64,000 bases of DNA from Pseudacidovorax sp. NFM-22 (GTDB lineage: Bacteria > Pseudomonadota > Gammaproteobacteria > Burkholderiales > Burkholderiaceae_C): the NCBI RefSeq assembly GCF_021401245.1, contig NZ_JACBFY010000002.1:186001-250000 (forward strand). The letters are read 5' to 3'. The translations under genes and the position numbers were made by a program. Below the pieces are notes generated by a model. The model ran no database searches. It worked only from the letters and a program-made list of their open reading frames with translations, and was not told the DNA's origin. This document shows, piece after piece, positions 36,157 to 44,004 of the stretch (within the stretch, counting starts at the first letter, position 1; each line of letters starts with the position of its first letter).

Positions 36157-37224
36157 ATGGAAAGCTTCCTTCGCAACCTCGGCCCCTCGGAGCAGGTGGC
36201 CGCCCTCTTCCTGCTGGTCTTCGGCATCCTGGCCCTGGTCAGCGCCGCCCTCTTCTTCGTGGGCCTGCGCGAGCGCCGCAATCCCGTGCATGGGGAGGCC
36301 TGGGAAGAGGAGCTCGTGCACCTGCGCGCCCTGCTGCGCACCACCTGGGTGATGGTCATCATCTTCTGGATCGGCTGGGCGCTGGGCGAGACGGTGGCCA
36401 CGGTGCTCTTCGGCCTGATCGCCTTTCTGGCGCTGCGCGAGTTCATCACCCTCTCGCCCACACGGCGCGGCGACCACCGCAGTCTGCTGCTGGCCTTCTT
36501 CGTGGTCCTGCCGATCCAGTTCGTGCTGGTGGGCACGGCCCGCTTCGACCTGTTCACGGTGTTCATCCCCGTCTACGCCTTCCTGGCGCTGCCCACGGCC
36601 GCCGCCCTGGCGGACGACCCGGACCACTTCCTGGAGCGCAATGCCAAGCTGCAGTGGGGCATCATGGTCTGCGTCTACGGGCTGTCGCATGTGCCGGCGC
36701 TGCTGTTGCTGCAGTTTCCGGGCTACGACGGCAAGAACGCCTTCCTGGTGTTTTTCCTGGTCGCGACGGTGCAGACCTGCATGCTGGTGCAGCACCTGAT
36801 CTACCGGCACCTGGCCGCCTCCGGCAGCGACAGCCAGGCCGGCCCACCGGCGCCGCCCGGCCGTGGCGGCCTGCTGCGCCAGATCCTGCGGCCCCGCGCG
36901 CCCATCGCGCCGCATGTCAGCCGCAGCTTCAACTGGGCCAGCTGGGGCGTGGGCATGGGCGTGGCCAGCTTCGTGGGTGCGCTGCTTTCGTTCATCACGC
37001 CCTTCCACTTCTGGCAGGCCTTCGTGGCCGCGCTGGTGGCCTGTGTCGCGGGCTCCATGGGCCACCTGGTGATGAAGGCCCTCAAGCGCGACCGCGGCGT
37101 GCCGCACTGGGGCCGCAAGGGCGTGGGCATCACCGGGGCCAACGGCCTGCTGGACCGGGTGGATGCGCTGTGCTTCGCCGCACCCATCTTTTTCCACTCC
37201 GTCCGCTGGTACTTCAACGCATGA
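36157..37224 (+). CDS. Phosphatidate cytidylyltransferase-like membrane protein (YnbB type)
   Basis: The 355-residue protein has about eight membrane segments and a C-terminal CdsA-like signature (MKALKRDRGVP, then GITGANGLLDRVDALCF, with the DR..D residues). It resembles YnbB-type CDP-diglyceride synthases rather than canonical CdsA, since GANG replaces the usual GGHGG-type segment. It should activate phosphatidic acid with CTP. It has a good Shine-Dalgarno (GGAAGGAGG) and follows the plsC-like gene closely. Confidence 0.85.
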   Translation: MESFLRNLGPSEQVAALFLLVFGILALVSAALFFVGLRERRNPVHGEAWEEELVHLRALLRTTWVMVIIFWIGWALGETVATVLFGLIAFLALREFITLSPTRRGDHRSLLLAFFVVLPIQFVLVGTARFDLFTVFIPVYAFLALPTAAALADDPDHFLERNAKLQWGIMVCVYGLSHVPALLLLQFPGYDGKNAFLVFFLVATVQTCMLVQHLIYRHLAASGSDSQAGPPAPPGRGGLLRQILRPRAPIAPHVSRSFNWASWGVGMGVASFVGALLSFITPFHFWQAFVAALVACVAGSMGHLVMKALKRDRGVPHWGRKGVGITGANGLLDRVDALCFAAPIFFHSVRWYFNA

Positions 37225-37235
37225 AGACCAGAAGG

Positions 37236-37360
37236 CACCCCCCACGCCGCTTCGCGGCCCTCCCCTCTCTTGCGCCTTCGGCTTGGAGGGGGGCGCACCC
37301 GGAGGCCTGGCGAAGCCAGTTCCTCGGGTGCCCTGGCGTGGCCTGCTCCGCGGCCTTGCG
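37236..37360 (+). repeat. Dispersed intergenic repeat, copy A
   Basis: This stretch between the cytidylyltransferase-like gene and ruvC aligns with the minus strand of 62034-62148. Shared segments include GGCCTGGCGAAGCCAGTTCC and CTGGCGTGGCCTGCTCCGCG, plus a C-run/G-run hairpin. Elements like this are, from memory, scattered through Comamonadaceae genomes. It has no credible coding capacity. Confidence 0.75.
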
Positions 37361-37422
37361 ACGCCTGCGGTTGCGCGGGTACCAAACGCTATGCACGGCA
37401 TTCGATGCCGAGGAACGCTGAC

Positions 37423-37971
37423 GTGCGTGTACTCGGCATCGATCCTGGGCTGCAGACGACCGGCTTCGGCGTGGTGGATGTGGACGGCCATGCGCTGCGC
37501 TACGTGGCCAGCGGCACCATCAGCACGCGGCACCTGGCGACCACGGCGCTGCCTGCGCGGCTCAAGGTGCTGTTCGATGGCATCGGCGAGCTCAGCCAGC
37601 GCTACCAGCCGGATGCAGCGTCGGTGGAGATCGTGTTCGTCAACGTCAACCCGCAGTCCACGCTGCTGCTGGGCCAGGCCCGCGGTGCCTGCCTGACGGC
37701 CCTGGTGACCAACGGCCTGCCGGTGGCGGAGTACACGGCCACGCAGATGAAGCAGGCGGTGGCCGGCCATGGCCGCGCCGCCAAGGCGCAGGTGCAGGAG
37801 ATGGTGCGCCGGCTGCTGGAGCTGCCCGGCCTGCCCGGCAGCGACGCGGCCGATGCGCTGGGGCTGGCCATCACCCATGCGCAGGTCGGCCGGGTGCGGG
37901 CCCGTCTCGGTGGGGCCACCACGCTGCAGCCGCGGGCCAGTGGGCTCTACAAGGGCGGACGATCGCGCTGA
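37423..37971 (+). CDS. ruvC: Crossover junction endodeoxyribonuclease RuvC
   Basis: RuvC cuts Holliday junctions in partnership with RuvAB. The 182-residue protein has the catalytic acids in [23 protein letters not shown] and the paired Asp in [14 protein letters not shown]. The GTG at 37423 was chosen because AGGA lies eight bases upstream and gives MRVLGIDPG; an ATG at 37405 would add six residues but has no Shine-Dalgarno. ruvA and ruvB are not in the window. Confidence 0.95.
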   Translation: MRVLGIDPGLQTTGFGVVDVDGHALRYVASGTISTRHLATTALPARLKVLFDGIGELSQRYQPDAASVEIVFVNVNPQSTLLLGQARGACLTALVTNGLPVAEYTATQMKQAVAGHGRAAKAQVQEMVRRLLELPGLPGSDAADALGLAITHAQVGRVRARLGGATTLQPRASGLYKGGRSR

Positions 37972-38064
37972 AGGCCGGACGCGTGCGTCGAACAGCCCGT
38001 CGCTTGCATTGAGGGCAGGACCCGGGCGCCAAGGGTCGCGTCGACGCCTGGCGTCGAGGCACGC

Positions 38065-38997
38065 CTACTGCAGTGCCGTGGCCGTGTCGCTCACCCAGCT
38101 GGCGGAGCGGCCGATGCTCTCCAGCAGGTGCTCGGTGAAGGCCCGCACTTTGAGGCTGGCCTGCGGCGCCGCCCGCAGCATGTAGATGCCGCTGGCCGAC
38201 TGGCGCGGCGCGCCTTCGAGCTGGAGCTCGACGATGCGGCCGGCGGCCAGGTCCTCGCCGATGGCCCAGTTGGGCATCAGCGCGATGCCCAGACCCTGCG
38301 CCGCGCAATGCCGACGCGAGTCGCAGTCGTCGCTCTCCAGCACGAAGTGCGGCGGCTGGCTCCAGTCGAAGCCGTCCAGCTCGCGCCAGCCACGGGCGCT
38401 GGTGCTGTGCTGGCGGTCGATCAGCCGGTGATGCGCCAGGTCCTCGAAGCGCTCGGGCCGCCCGTGGCGCGCCAGGTAGGCGGGCGAGGCGCCCATGATG
38501 TAGCGCTGGCTGCCGATGCGCTGGCCCACCAGGCTGCTGTCGGGCTGCGGGCCGATGCGGATCACCAGGTCGAAGCGCTCCAGCACCGGGTCGACCAGGC
38601 GCTCCGTCAACTCCAGTTCCACCCGCAGCGCAGGATGGCGCTCGAACAGAGAGCCCAGGTGCGGCACCACATGCCGGCGGCCGAAGGCGGGTACGCAGCT
38701 CACGCGCAGCAGGCCCTGCACACTGCGGTCGAGCGAGACGACCTCGCTGCGCGCGTCGGTCATGTCGCGCAGGATCTTGCGCGCCCGCTCCAGCAGCAGC
38801 ACGCCCGCCTCGGTGGGCACCAGCGCGCGGGTGGACCGGGTGAAGAGCGGCACCTTCAGGTCCTGCTCCAGCGCATCGATCTGGCGGGCCACCGAGGAGG
38901 CCACCATGCCGCGTCGGCGCGCCACCGCCGAGAAGCTGCCGGCCTCGGCCACGTCGACGAAGACGGCCAGGGATTCGGCGAAGCGGATCGATTCCAT
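38065..38997 (-). CDS. LysR-type transcriptional regulator
   Basis: The 310-residue protein has an N-terminal winged helix-turn-helix (FVDVAEAGSFSAVARRRGMVASSVARQIDALE) and a substrate-binding co-inducer domain. It is divergent from the Bug receptor and maleylacetate reductase genes, with about 100 bases between, the usual arrangement for a LysR regulator and its target. The start MESIRFAESL was chosen; 26 further in-frame codons upstream overlap the probable control region. The inducer is unknown. Confidence 0.92.
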   Translation of the reverse strand: MESIRFAESLAVFVDVAEAGSFSAVARRRGMVASSVARQIDALEQDLKVPLFTRSTRALVPTEAGVLLLERARKILRDMTDARSEVVSLDRSVQGLLRVSCVPAFGRRHVVPHLGSLFERHPALRVELELTERLVDPVLERFDLVIRIGPQPDSSLVGQRIGSQRYIMGASPAYLARHGRPERFEDLAHHRLIDRQHSTSARGWRELDGFDWSQPPHFVLESDDCDSRRHCAAQGLGIALMPNWAIGEDLAAGRIVELQLEGAPRQSASGIYMLRAAPQASLKVRAFTEHLLESIGRSASWVSDTATALQ

Positions 38998-39098
38998 CTG
39001 TGCAGACCTCGCAAAGGCGTTTGGCAGACGCAGCGGATTCTGCAGATGCCACGCAAAGAATAGCATCCGATCCACTTCACAAGAACCAGGAATCGCTC

Positions 39099-40100
39099 AT
39101 GTTCCAAGCAGAGACAACGCGCGGCGGCGCCTCCCGCCGCAGCCTCCTCGGCCAGGGCCTCGCACTCGGCCTCGGTCTGTTCGCGGCCCATGCGGCGCTG
39201 GCACAGCCGGCCTATCCCTCGCGCCTCGTGACCTTCGTCGTGCCCTTCGCGGCCGGCGGCACGGTCGACAAGGTGGCACGCCAGATCCAGGAGCCGCTGG
39301 CCGCCCGCCTGGGCCAGCAGGTGATCGTCGACAACCGCGGCGGCGCCGGCGGCACCATCGGCATGGCGCTGGTGGCGAAGGCCGTGCCCGATGGCCACAC
39401 GGTGGCGATGGTGTTCGACTCCTACGCCACCGAGCAGCACATCTATCCCCGGCTGACCTATTCCACCGAGCGCGACCTCACCGGTGTGTCGTACATCGCC
39501 CGTTCGCCCATGGTGCTGGTGGTGCCGGCCGCCTCGCCCTACCGGACGCTGCAGGACTATGTGGCGGCCGCCAAGGCTGGCAACGGCGTCTCCTATGCCT
39601 CGGTGGGGGCCGGCAGCTCCAACCACCTGGCGGCCGAACTCTTCCTCGAAACCGCCGGCGGCAAGGGCACGCATGTGCCCTTCAAGGGCGGCGGCCCGGC
39701 CATGACCGACCTGATGGGCGGCCATGTGGACTCGATGATCGCCAGCCTGCCGCTGGTGCTGCCGCAGGTGCAGAGCGGCAAGCTGCGCGCCCTGGCCGTG
39801 ACCTCCCCGCAGCGAAGCGCGGCCCTGCCCGACGTGCCGGCCGTGGCCGAGCGCTACAAGGGCTTCGAGGTCTATTCCTGGGTCGGCATGGTGGCGCCTG
39901 CCAAGGTGCCGGAGCCGGTGCTCGACCGCCTGGCGGCCGACGTGACCGCGACGCTGCGCCAGCCCGAGGTGGCCAAGCGCCTGGCCGAGGGCGGCTTCGA
40001 GGTGGTGGCCGGCTCGCGCGAAGCCATGAACCAGCTCGTTCGCAGCGAAAGCGCCCGCTGGGGCCGTCTGATCAAGGCCCGCAACATCGTCGCCGAATGA
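39099..40100 (+). CDS. Bug-type (TctC family) periplasmic substrate-binding protein
   Basis: The 333-residue protein is a tripartite tricarboxylate transporter receptor of the Bug family. It has a signal peptide with a twin-arginine-like motif (SRRSLLGQG) and a cleavage region near ALAQPAYPS. The mature part shows family features (RLVTFVVPFAAGGTVDKVAR, DNRGGAGGTIG, YASVGAGSSNHLAAELF). No membrane components (TctA/TctB) are nearby, which is common for Bug genes in Burkholderiales. Its stop overlaps the next start (ATGA), so it is translationally coupled to the reductase. The ligand may be an aromatic-derived carboxylic acid, by context only. Confidence 0.9.
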   Translation: MFQAETTRGGASRRSLLGQGLALGLGLFAAHAALAQPAYPSRLVTFVVPFAAGGTVDKVARQIQEPLAARLGQQVIVDNRGGAGGTIGMALVAKAVPDGHTVAMVFDSYATEQHIYPRLTYSTERDLTGVSYIARSPMVLVVPAASPYRTLQDYVAAAKAGNGVSYASVGAGSSNHLAAELFLETAGGKGTHVPFKGGGPAMTDLMGGHVDSMIASLPLVLPQVQSGKLRALAVTSPQRSAALPDVPAVAERYKGFEVYSWVGMVAPAKVPEPVLDRLAADVTATLRQPEVAKRLAEGGFEVVAGSREAMNQLVRSESARWGRLIKARNIVAE

Positions 40101-41158
40101 AGCCCTTCGTCTACGAAAGCCGGGCGCAGCGCGTGCTGTTCGGCAACGGCACGCTCGCGAAGGTCGCGGCGGAAGTCGATGCGCTGGGCGCGCGCAAGGC
40201 ACTGGTGCTGTGCACGCCCCCGCAGCGGGCCCAGGCCGAACAGGTGGCCGACCTGCTCGGCGAACGGGCCGCGGGTGTGTTCGACGGCGCGGTCATGCAT
40301 GTGCCCATGGCGGCCGCGCGCGAGGCCCGCGCCGTGGCGCAGCGCCTGGGCGCCGATTGCGCGGTGGCAGTGGGCGGCGGCTCCACCATCGGCCTGGGCA
40401 AGGCCATCGCGCTGGATTCGGGCCTGCCCATCCTGGCCGTGCCCACCACCTATGCCGGCTCGGAGATGACGCCCATCTACGGCCTCACCGACGAGGGCGT
40501 GAAGCGCACCGGCCGCGACCCGCGCGTGCTGCCGCGCACCGTGATCTACGACCCGCAGCTCAGCCTGGGCCTGCCCGTGGGCCTGTCGGTGGTCAGCGGC
40601 ATCAATGCCATGGCCCATGCGGCCGAAGGCCTGTATGCCGACGACGCCAACCCGGTGACGCAACTGATGGCCGAGGAAGGCCTGGCCGCACTGGGCCGCG
40701 CCCTGCCCGCCATCCATGCCGACAGCGGTGATCGACAGGCCCGCGCCGATGCGCTCTACGGCGCCTGGCTGTGCGGCACCGTGCTGGGCAGCGTCGCCAT
40801 GGCCCTGCACCACAAGCTGTGCCACACGCTGGGCGGCAGCTTCAACCTGCCGCATGCCGAGACCCACACCATCGTGCTGCCGCATGCGCTGGCCTACAAC
40901 GCGCCGGCCGCACCCGCGGCCGTGACGCGCATCGCCCGCGCCCTGAATGCGGAAGATGCCCCGCTGGCGCTGTACGAACTCGCCCACGGCCACGGCGCGC
41001 CGGTGGCGCTCAAGCAGATCGGTTTGCGCGAAGAGGACCTGGACCGCGCCTGCGCGCTGGCGATGCAGAACCAGTACCCGAATCCTCGGCCTCTGGAAGC
41101 CGCGGCGCTGCGCCGGTTGCTGCAGAACGCCTACGACGGGGTACCGCCCGCGGCGTGA
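40097..41158 (+). CDS. Maleylacetate reductase
   Basis: The 353-residue protein belongs to the iron-type alcohol dehydrogenase superfamily, in the maleylacetate reductase branch. It has the NAD(P)-binding segment (VAVGGGSTIGLGKAIAL), PTTYAGSEMTPIYGL, and the conserved region ALHHKLCHTLGGSFNLPHAETH. Maleylacetate reductase converts maleylacetate to 3-oxoadipate in hydroxyquinol, resorcinol and chloroaromatic pathways. No hydroxyquinol dioxygenase gene is adjacent. It is coupled to the Bug receptor and presumably controlled by the divergent LysR protein. Confidence 0.9.
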   Translation: MKPFVYESRAQRVLFGNGTLAKVAAEVDALGARKALVLCTPPQRAQAEQVADLLGERAAGVFDGAVMHVPMAAAREARAVAQRLGADCAVAVGGGSTIGLGKAIALDSGLPILAVPTTYAGSEMTPIYGLTDEGVKRTGRDPRVLPRTVIYDPQLSLGLPVGLSVVSGINAMAHAAEGLYADDANPVTQLMAEEGLAALGRALPAIHADSGDRQARADALYGAWLCGTVLGSVAMALHHKLCHTLGGSFNLPHAETHTIVLPHALAYNAPAAPAAVTRIARALNAEDAPLALYELAHGHGAPVALKQIGLREEDLDRACALAMQNQYPNPRPLEAAALRRLLQNAYDGVPPAA

Positions 41159-41163
41159 AGGCC

Positions 41164-41190
41164 GCCTGGCCTGCGCGGGTCAGGCCAGGC
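41164..41190. terminator. Hairpin between converging genes
   Basis: GCCTGGCCTG (41164-41173) and CAGGCCAGGC (41181-41190) are perfect complements with a seven-base loop. It separates the maleylacetate reductase gene from the converging 58-residue gene, whose stop codon lies at the loop-right arm boundary. There is no T run on either strand. Confidence 0.5.
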
Positions 41191-41356
41191 GCTCGGCGAT
41201 CAGCACGGCGAAGAAGCCGAGCGCCGCGAGGAAGGTCCACTTGAAGACGATCCAGCCCAGGCGCCGGTAGCGCATCTGGCCGGTGGCCGCATAGAAGGCA
41301 AAGCACACGCCCGCCACCAGCAGCAAGAGAAGGATGACCCAGCGGAAGAGCAGCAT
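41180..41356 (-). CDS. Small two-helix membrane protein (58 residues)
   Basis: The frame encodes MLLFRWVILLLLLVAGVCFA as its first membrane helix, a short basic loop (RYRRLGW) and a second helix (residues 38-55), ending ERLA. High third-position GC and an 18-base distance from the lpxC stop support a real gene at the end of the lpxC unit. I do not recognise a named family. Both termini probably lie on the same side of the inner membrane. Confidence 0.7.
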   Translation of the reverse strand: MLLFRWVILLLLLVAGVCFAFYAATGQMRYRRLGWIVFKWTFLAALGFFAVLIAERLA

Positions 41357-41374
41357 GCGAAGGGGGCGTGCGCC

Positions 41375-42298
41375 TTACCAGGCGCGGGCGATCTCGCCGA
41401 AGCCGCGGGGGGCCTGGCGCGTGTCCTCGAAGGTCACGATCTCGTAGGCGTCGGACTGGGCCAGCAGTTCGCGCAGCAATTTGTTGTTGAGCGCATGGCC
41501 CGAGCGGAAGGCGCTGTAGGCCGCCAGCAGCGGCTTGCCGACGATGTAGAGGTCGCCCATGGCGTCGAGGATCTTGTGCTTGACGAACTCGTCGTCGTAG
41601 CGAAGGCCGCCGGCATTGAGCACCTTGTGGTCATCCATGACGATGGCGTTGTCCAGGCCACCACCCAGGGCCAGGCCCTTGCTGCGCATGTACTCGACCT
41701 CCTTGGTGAAGCCGAAGGTGCGCGCGCGGGCGATGTCGCGGGCGTACTGGCCCACGCTCAGGTCGAACTCGTAGCGCTGGCCGGTCGCGTTGACCACGCG
41801 GTGATCGAAGTCGATCTCGAAGCTCAGCTTGAAGCCGTGGTAGGGCTCCAGGCGGGCCCACTTGAGCTGGTCCCCGACACCTTCGCGGATCTCGACGGGC
41901 CGCAGCACGCGGATGAAGCGGCGCGGCGCCTTCTGCAGTTCGATGCCGGCGCTCTGCAGCAGGAAGACGAAGGACGAGGCCGAGCCGTCGAGGATCGGCA
42001 CCTCGTCGGCGGTGATGTCGATGTAGAGGTTGTCCAGCCCCAGGCCGGCGCAGGCCGACATGATGTGCTCCACCGTCTGCACCTTCGCGCCCCCGGTGGA
42101 GACCGTGGACGCCAGGCGCGTGTCGGTCACCGACTCGGCCCGCATGGGGATGTCCACCGGCTCGGGCAGGTCGACACGCCGGAACACGATGCCCGTGTCC
42201 GCCGGCGCGGGTCGCAGCGTCAGCTCCACACGCTGGCCGCTGTGCAGGCCGACGCCCACGGCGCGGGTGATGGACTTGAGGGTTCGTTGTTGCAGCAC
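41375..42298 (-). CDS. lpxC: UDP-3-O-acyl-N-acetylglucosamine deacetylase LpxC
   Basis: LpxC is the zinc deacetylase that commits UDP-acyl-GlcNAc to lipid A synthesis. The 307-residue protein (E. coli 305) has the N-terminal [20 protein letters not shown]. Zinc ligands are the His in QTVEHIMSA and the His and Asp in [14 protein letters not shown] start at 42298 gives the canonical length; eight extra in-frame codons upstream overlap the -10 box. It lies after ftsZ, separated by a large palindrome. Confidence 0.96.
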   Translation of the reverse strand: MLQQRTLKSITRAVGVGLHSGQRVELTLRPAPADTGIVFRRVDLPEPVDIPMRAESVTDTRLASTVSTGGAKVQTVEHIMSACAGLGLDNLYIDITADEVPILDGSASSFVFLLQSAGIELQKAPRRFIRVLRPVEIREGVGDQLKWARLEPYHGFKLSFEIDFDHRVVNATGQRYEFDLSVGQYARDIARARTFGFTKEVEYMRSKGLALGGGLDNAIVMDDHKVLNAGGLRYDDEFVKHKILDAMGDLYIVGKPLLAAYSAFRSGHALNNKLLRELLAQSDAYEIVTFEDTRQAPRGFGEIARAW

Positions 42299-42305
42299 GG
42301 CGCGG

Positions 42306-42311
42306 ATTGTA
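42306..42311 (-). promoter_or_regulatory. -10 box for lpxC, leaderless spacing
   Basis: On the minus strand TACAAT ends seven bases before the GTG start. TTGGCG lies 15 bases upstream (42332-42327), short for a -35. No Shine-Dalgarno is present, so lpxC probably has its own promoter separate from the dcw operon. Confidence 0.5.
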
Positions 42312-42495
42312 ATTTTGGCCACCCCGCGCCAACCCCACTCTTCGGCCTATGACCGTGATAGCCGTAAGGAGGCGTAAGGGCCCGCGGGCAAGCAAGACGA
42401 ACGAAAACGCCGCGCATCGAACCCGGTGCGTGGCGCTTCTGCTTGGACTCCGCACCGCAGCCGCAGGCTGCCGGTGCCAGCAATCAAGCGCAGGC

Positions 42496-42620
42496 GATTG
42501 ATGGGTCAGACGGCGTAGCGAGCGCCCCGAGGTTGCGCCGAGCATCGCAGCCGTACTTGGGTACGGCGAGAAGCGCAGGCGCAAGATCGGGGCGCGCAGT
42601 AGCCGTATGCCCCATCAATC
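42496..42620. repeat. 125-bp imperfect palindrome overlapping the ftsZ stop
   Basis: GATTGATGGG (42496-42505) and CCCATCAATC (42611-42620) bound a long inverted repeat. Inner matches include GCGCCCCGA against TCGGGGCGCG and the centre CCGTAC-TTGG-GTACGG at 42551-42566. Its right arm contains the last ftsZ codons and stop. The rest of the ftsZ-lpxC spacer, 42312-42495, shows no gene. Confidence 0.8.
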
Positions 42621-43835
42621 AGCTTGGCGGCGGAGGAAGGCGGGGATCTCGAAATCGTCCATCCCGCCCGACGACAGCGCATCCACCTTGGCGGCGGCCA
42701 TCGTGCGGTTGGTGCGCCACACGCTGGGCACGGCCATGCCGTCGTACTTGGCCTGGCCGGCCGCGCCGGCGGCCACGCCACTGGCCAGCGCGCCGCCCAG
42801 GGTCGGGACCTGGAAGGCCACGTTGTCGGTGCCGGTGCGGATGACCTGCAGCTCGGGCTGGCCACGGCCGGCGGCCGGGCGCGACAGGCCGGTGGCCACC
42901 ACGGTGACGCGCATGTCGTCGCCCAGGCTGTCGTCGTAGGCGGCGCCGTAGATGACGTTGGCTTCGGGCGAGGCGTAGGCGCGGATGGTGTTCATCGCCA
43001 GCTTCGATTCCGACAGCTTCAGCGAGGCCTTCGAGGCCGTCACCAGCACCAGCACGCCCTTGGCGCCGGACAGGTCGATGCCCTCCAGCAGCGGGCAGGC
43101 CACGGCCTGCTCGGCGGCGATGCGGGCGCGGTCCGGGCCGTTGGCCGAGGCGGTGCCCATCATGGCCTTGCCGGGCTCGCCCATCACGGTGCGCACGTCC
43201 TCGAAGTCGACGTTCACGCCGCCGTACTCGTTGATGATTTCCGAAATACCGCCGACGGCGTTCTTCAGCACGTCGTTGGCATGCGCGAAGGCCTCGGCCT
43301 GCGTCACCTCGTCGCCCAGCACCTCGAGCAGCTTCTCGTTCAGGATGACGATCAGCGAGTCGACATTCGCTTCGAGTTCGGACAGGCCCGACTCGGCGTT
43401 GTTCATGCGCTTGCCGCCTTCCCAGTCGAAGGGCTTGGTGACCACGCCGACGGTGAGGATGCCCATCTCCTTGGCCACGCGGGCGATGACGGGCGCCGCG
43501 CCGGTGCCCGTGCCGCCGCCCATGCCGGCGGTGATGAACAGCATGTGGGCGCCGTCGATGGCGGTGCGGATCTCGTCCACCGCCGCCTCGGCCGCCTCGC
43601 GGCCCTTGTCGGGCTTGCCGCCGGCACCCAGGCCGTTGTTGCCCAGCTGGATCAGCTTGGGCGCGCCGCAGCGGTTGAGGGCCTGGGCGTCGGTGTTGGC
43701 GCAGACGAACTGCACCCCCTGGACGCCCCGCTCCATCATGTGGGAGACGGCATTGCCGCCGCCGCCGCCGACACCGATCACCTTGATCTGCGTGCCTTGG
43801 TTGAACTCTTCGACTTCGATCATTTCGATGGGCAT
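42615..43835 (-). CDS. ftsZ: Cell division protein FtsZ
   Basis: FtsZ is the tubulin-like GTPase that forms the division ring. The 406-residue protein has the nucleotide-binding region (IGVGGGGGNAVSHM), the tubulin signature (AGMGGGTGTGAAP), and the C-terminal peptide that binds FtsA and ZipA (DDFEIPAFLRRQAD). ATG 43835 was chosen over the adjacent ATG 43838 because GGAG lies at proper spacing and yields MPIEMIEVEEF. The stop lies inside the palindrome at 42496-42620. A spacer of 169 bases separates it from ftsA, and I find no clear promoter there. Confidence 0.98.
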   Translation of the reverse strand: MPIEMIEVEEFNQGTQIKVIGVGGGGGNAVSHMMERGVQGVQFVCANTDAQALNRCGAPKLIQLGNNGLGAGGKPDKGREAAEAAVDEIRTAIDGAHMLFITAGMGGGTGTGAAPVIARVAKEMGILTVGVVTKPFDWEGGKRMNNAESGLSELEANVDSLIVILNEKLLEVLGDEVTQAEAFAHANDVLKNAVGGISEIINEYGGVNVDFEDVRTVMGEPGKAMMGTASANGPDRARIAAEQAVACPLLEGIDLSGAKGVLVLVTASKASLKLSESKLAMNTIRAYASPEANVIYGAAYDDSLGDDMRVTVVATGLSRPAAGRGQPELQVIRTGTDNVAFQVPTLGGALASGVAAGAAGQAKYDGMAVPSVWRTNRTMAAAKVDALSSGGMDDFEIPAFLRRQAD

Positions 43836-44004
43836 CATGAACTCCTGGATCCTTGCAGTTGCTGCTTGACTGACGTTGGCTTTGTTGTAGGGGGCGTGGT
43901 GCGGAAGGTGGAAGCGGCGGTCACTTCCGGCGATGGTGGCGGCCCCGTACGTCGCCATCGCTCGTTGAAATGGATGAGGTGGGGTTGAGGTGCTGCGTGG
44001 TGCA

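Noticed and set aside
37405-37422. ATG upstream as the ruvC start
   Set aside because: It lacks a Shine-Dalgarno, while the GTG at 37423 has AGGA at good distance and gives the usual RuvC N-terminus. It remains possible.
37163-37696. Plus-strand frame of 177 codons spanning repeat copy A
   Set aside because: It crosses a dispersed repeat also found between hslV and hslU and runs into ruvC in the wrong frame; similarity between the two repeat translations reflects the DNA repeat, not a protein family.
38998-39098. LysR binding site (T-N11-A dyad) in the LysR-Bug gap
   Set aside because: Only partial GCAGA/TCTGC symmetry is visible and no convincing T-N11-A box could be fixed.
42443-42844. 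Plus-strand frame of 133 codons in the ftsZ-lpxC spacer
   Set aside because: It runs through the palindrome and antisense to ftsZ, with no domain and atypical composition.
43836-44004. Dedicated ftsZ promoter in the ftsA-ftsZ spacer
   Set aside because: A TACAAC sequence is present but no partner -35 at proper distance; the evidence is too weak to call.
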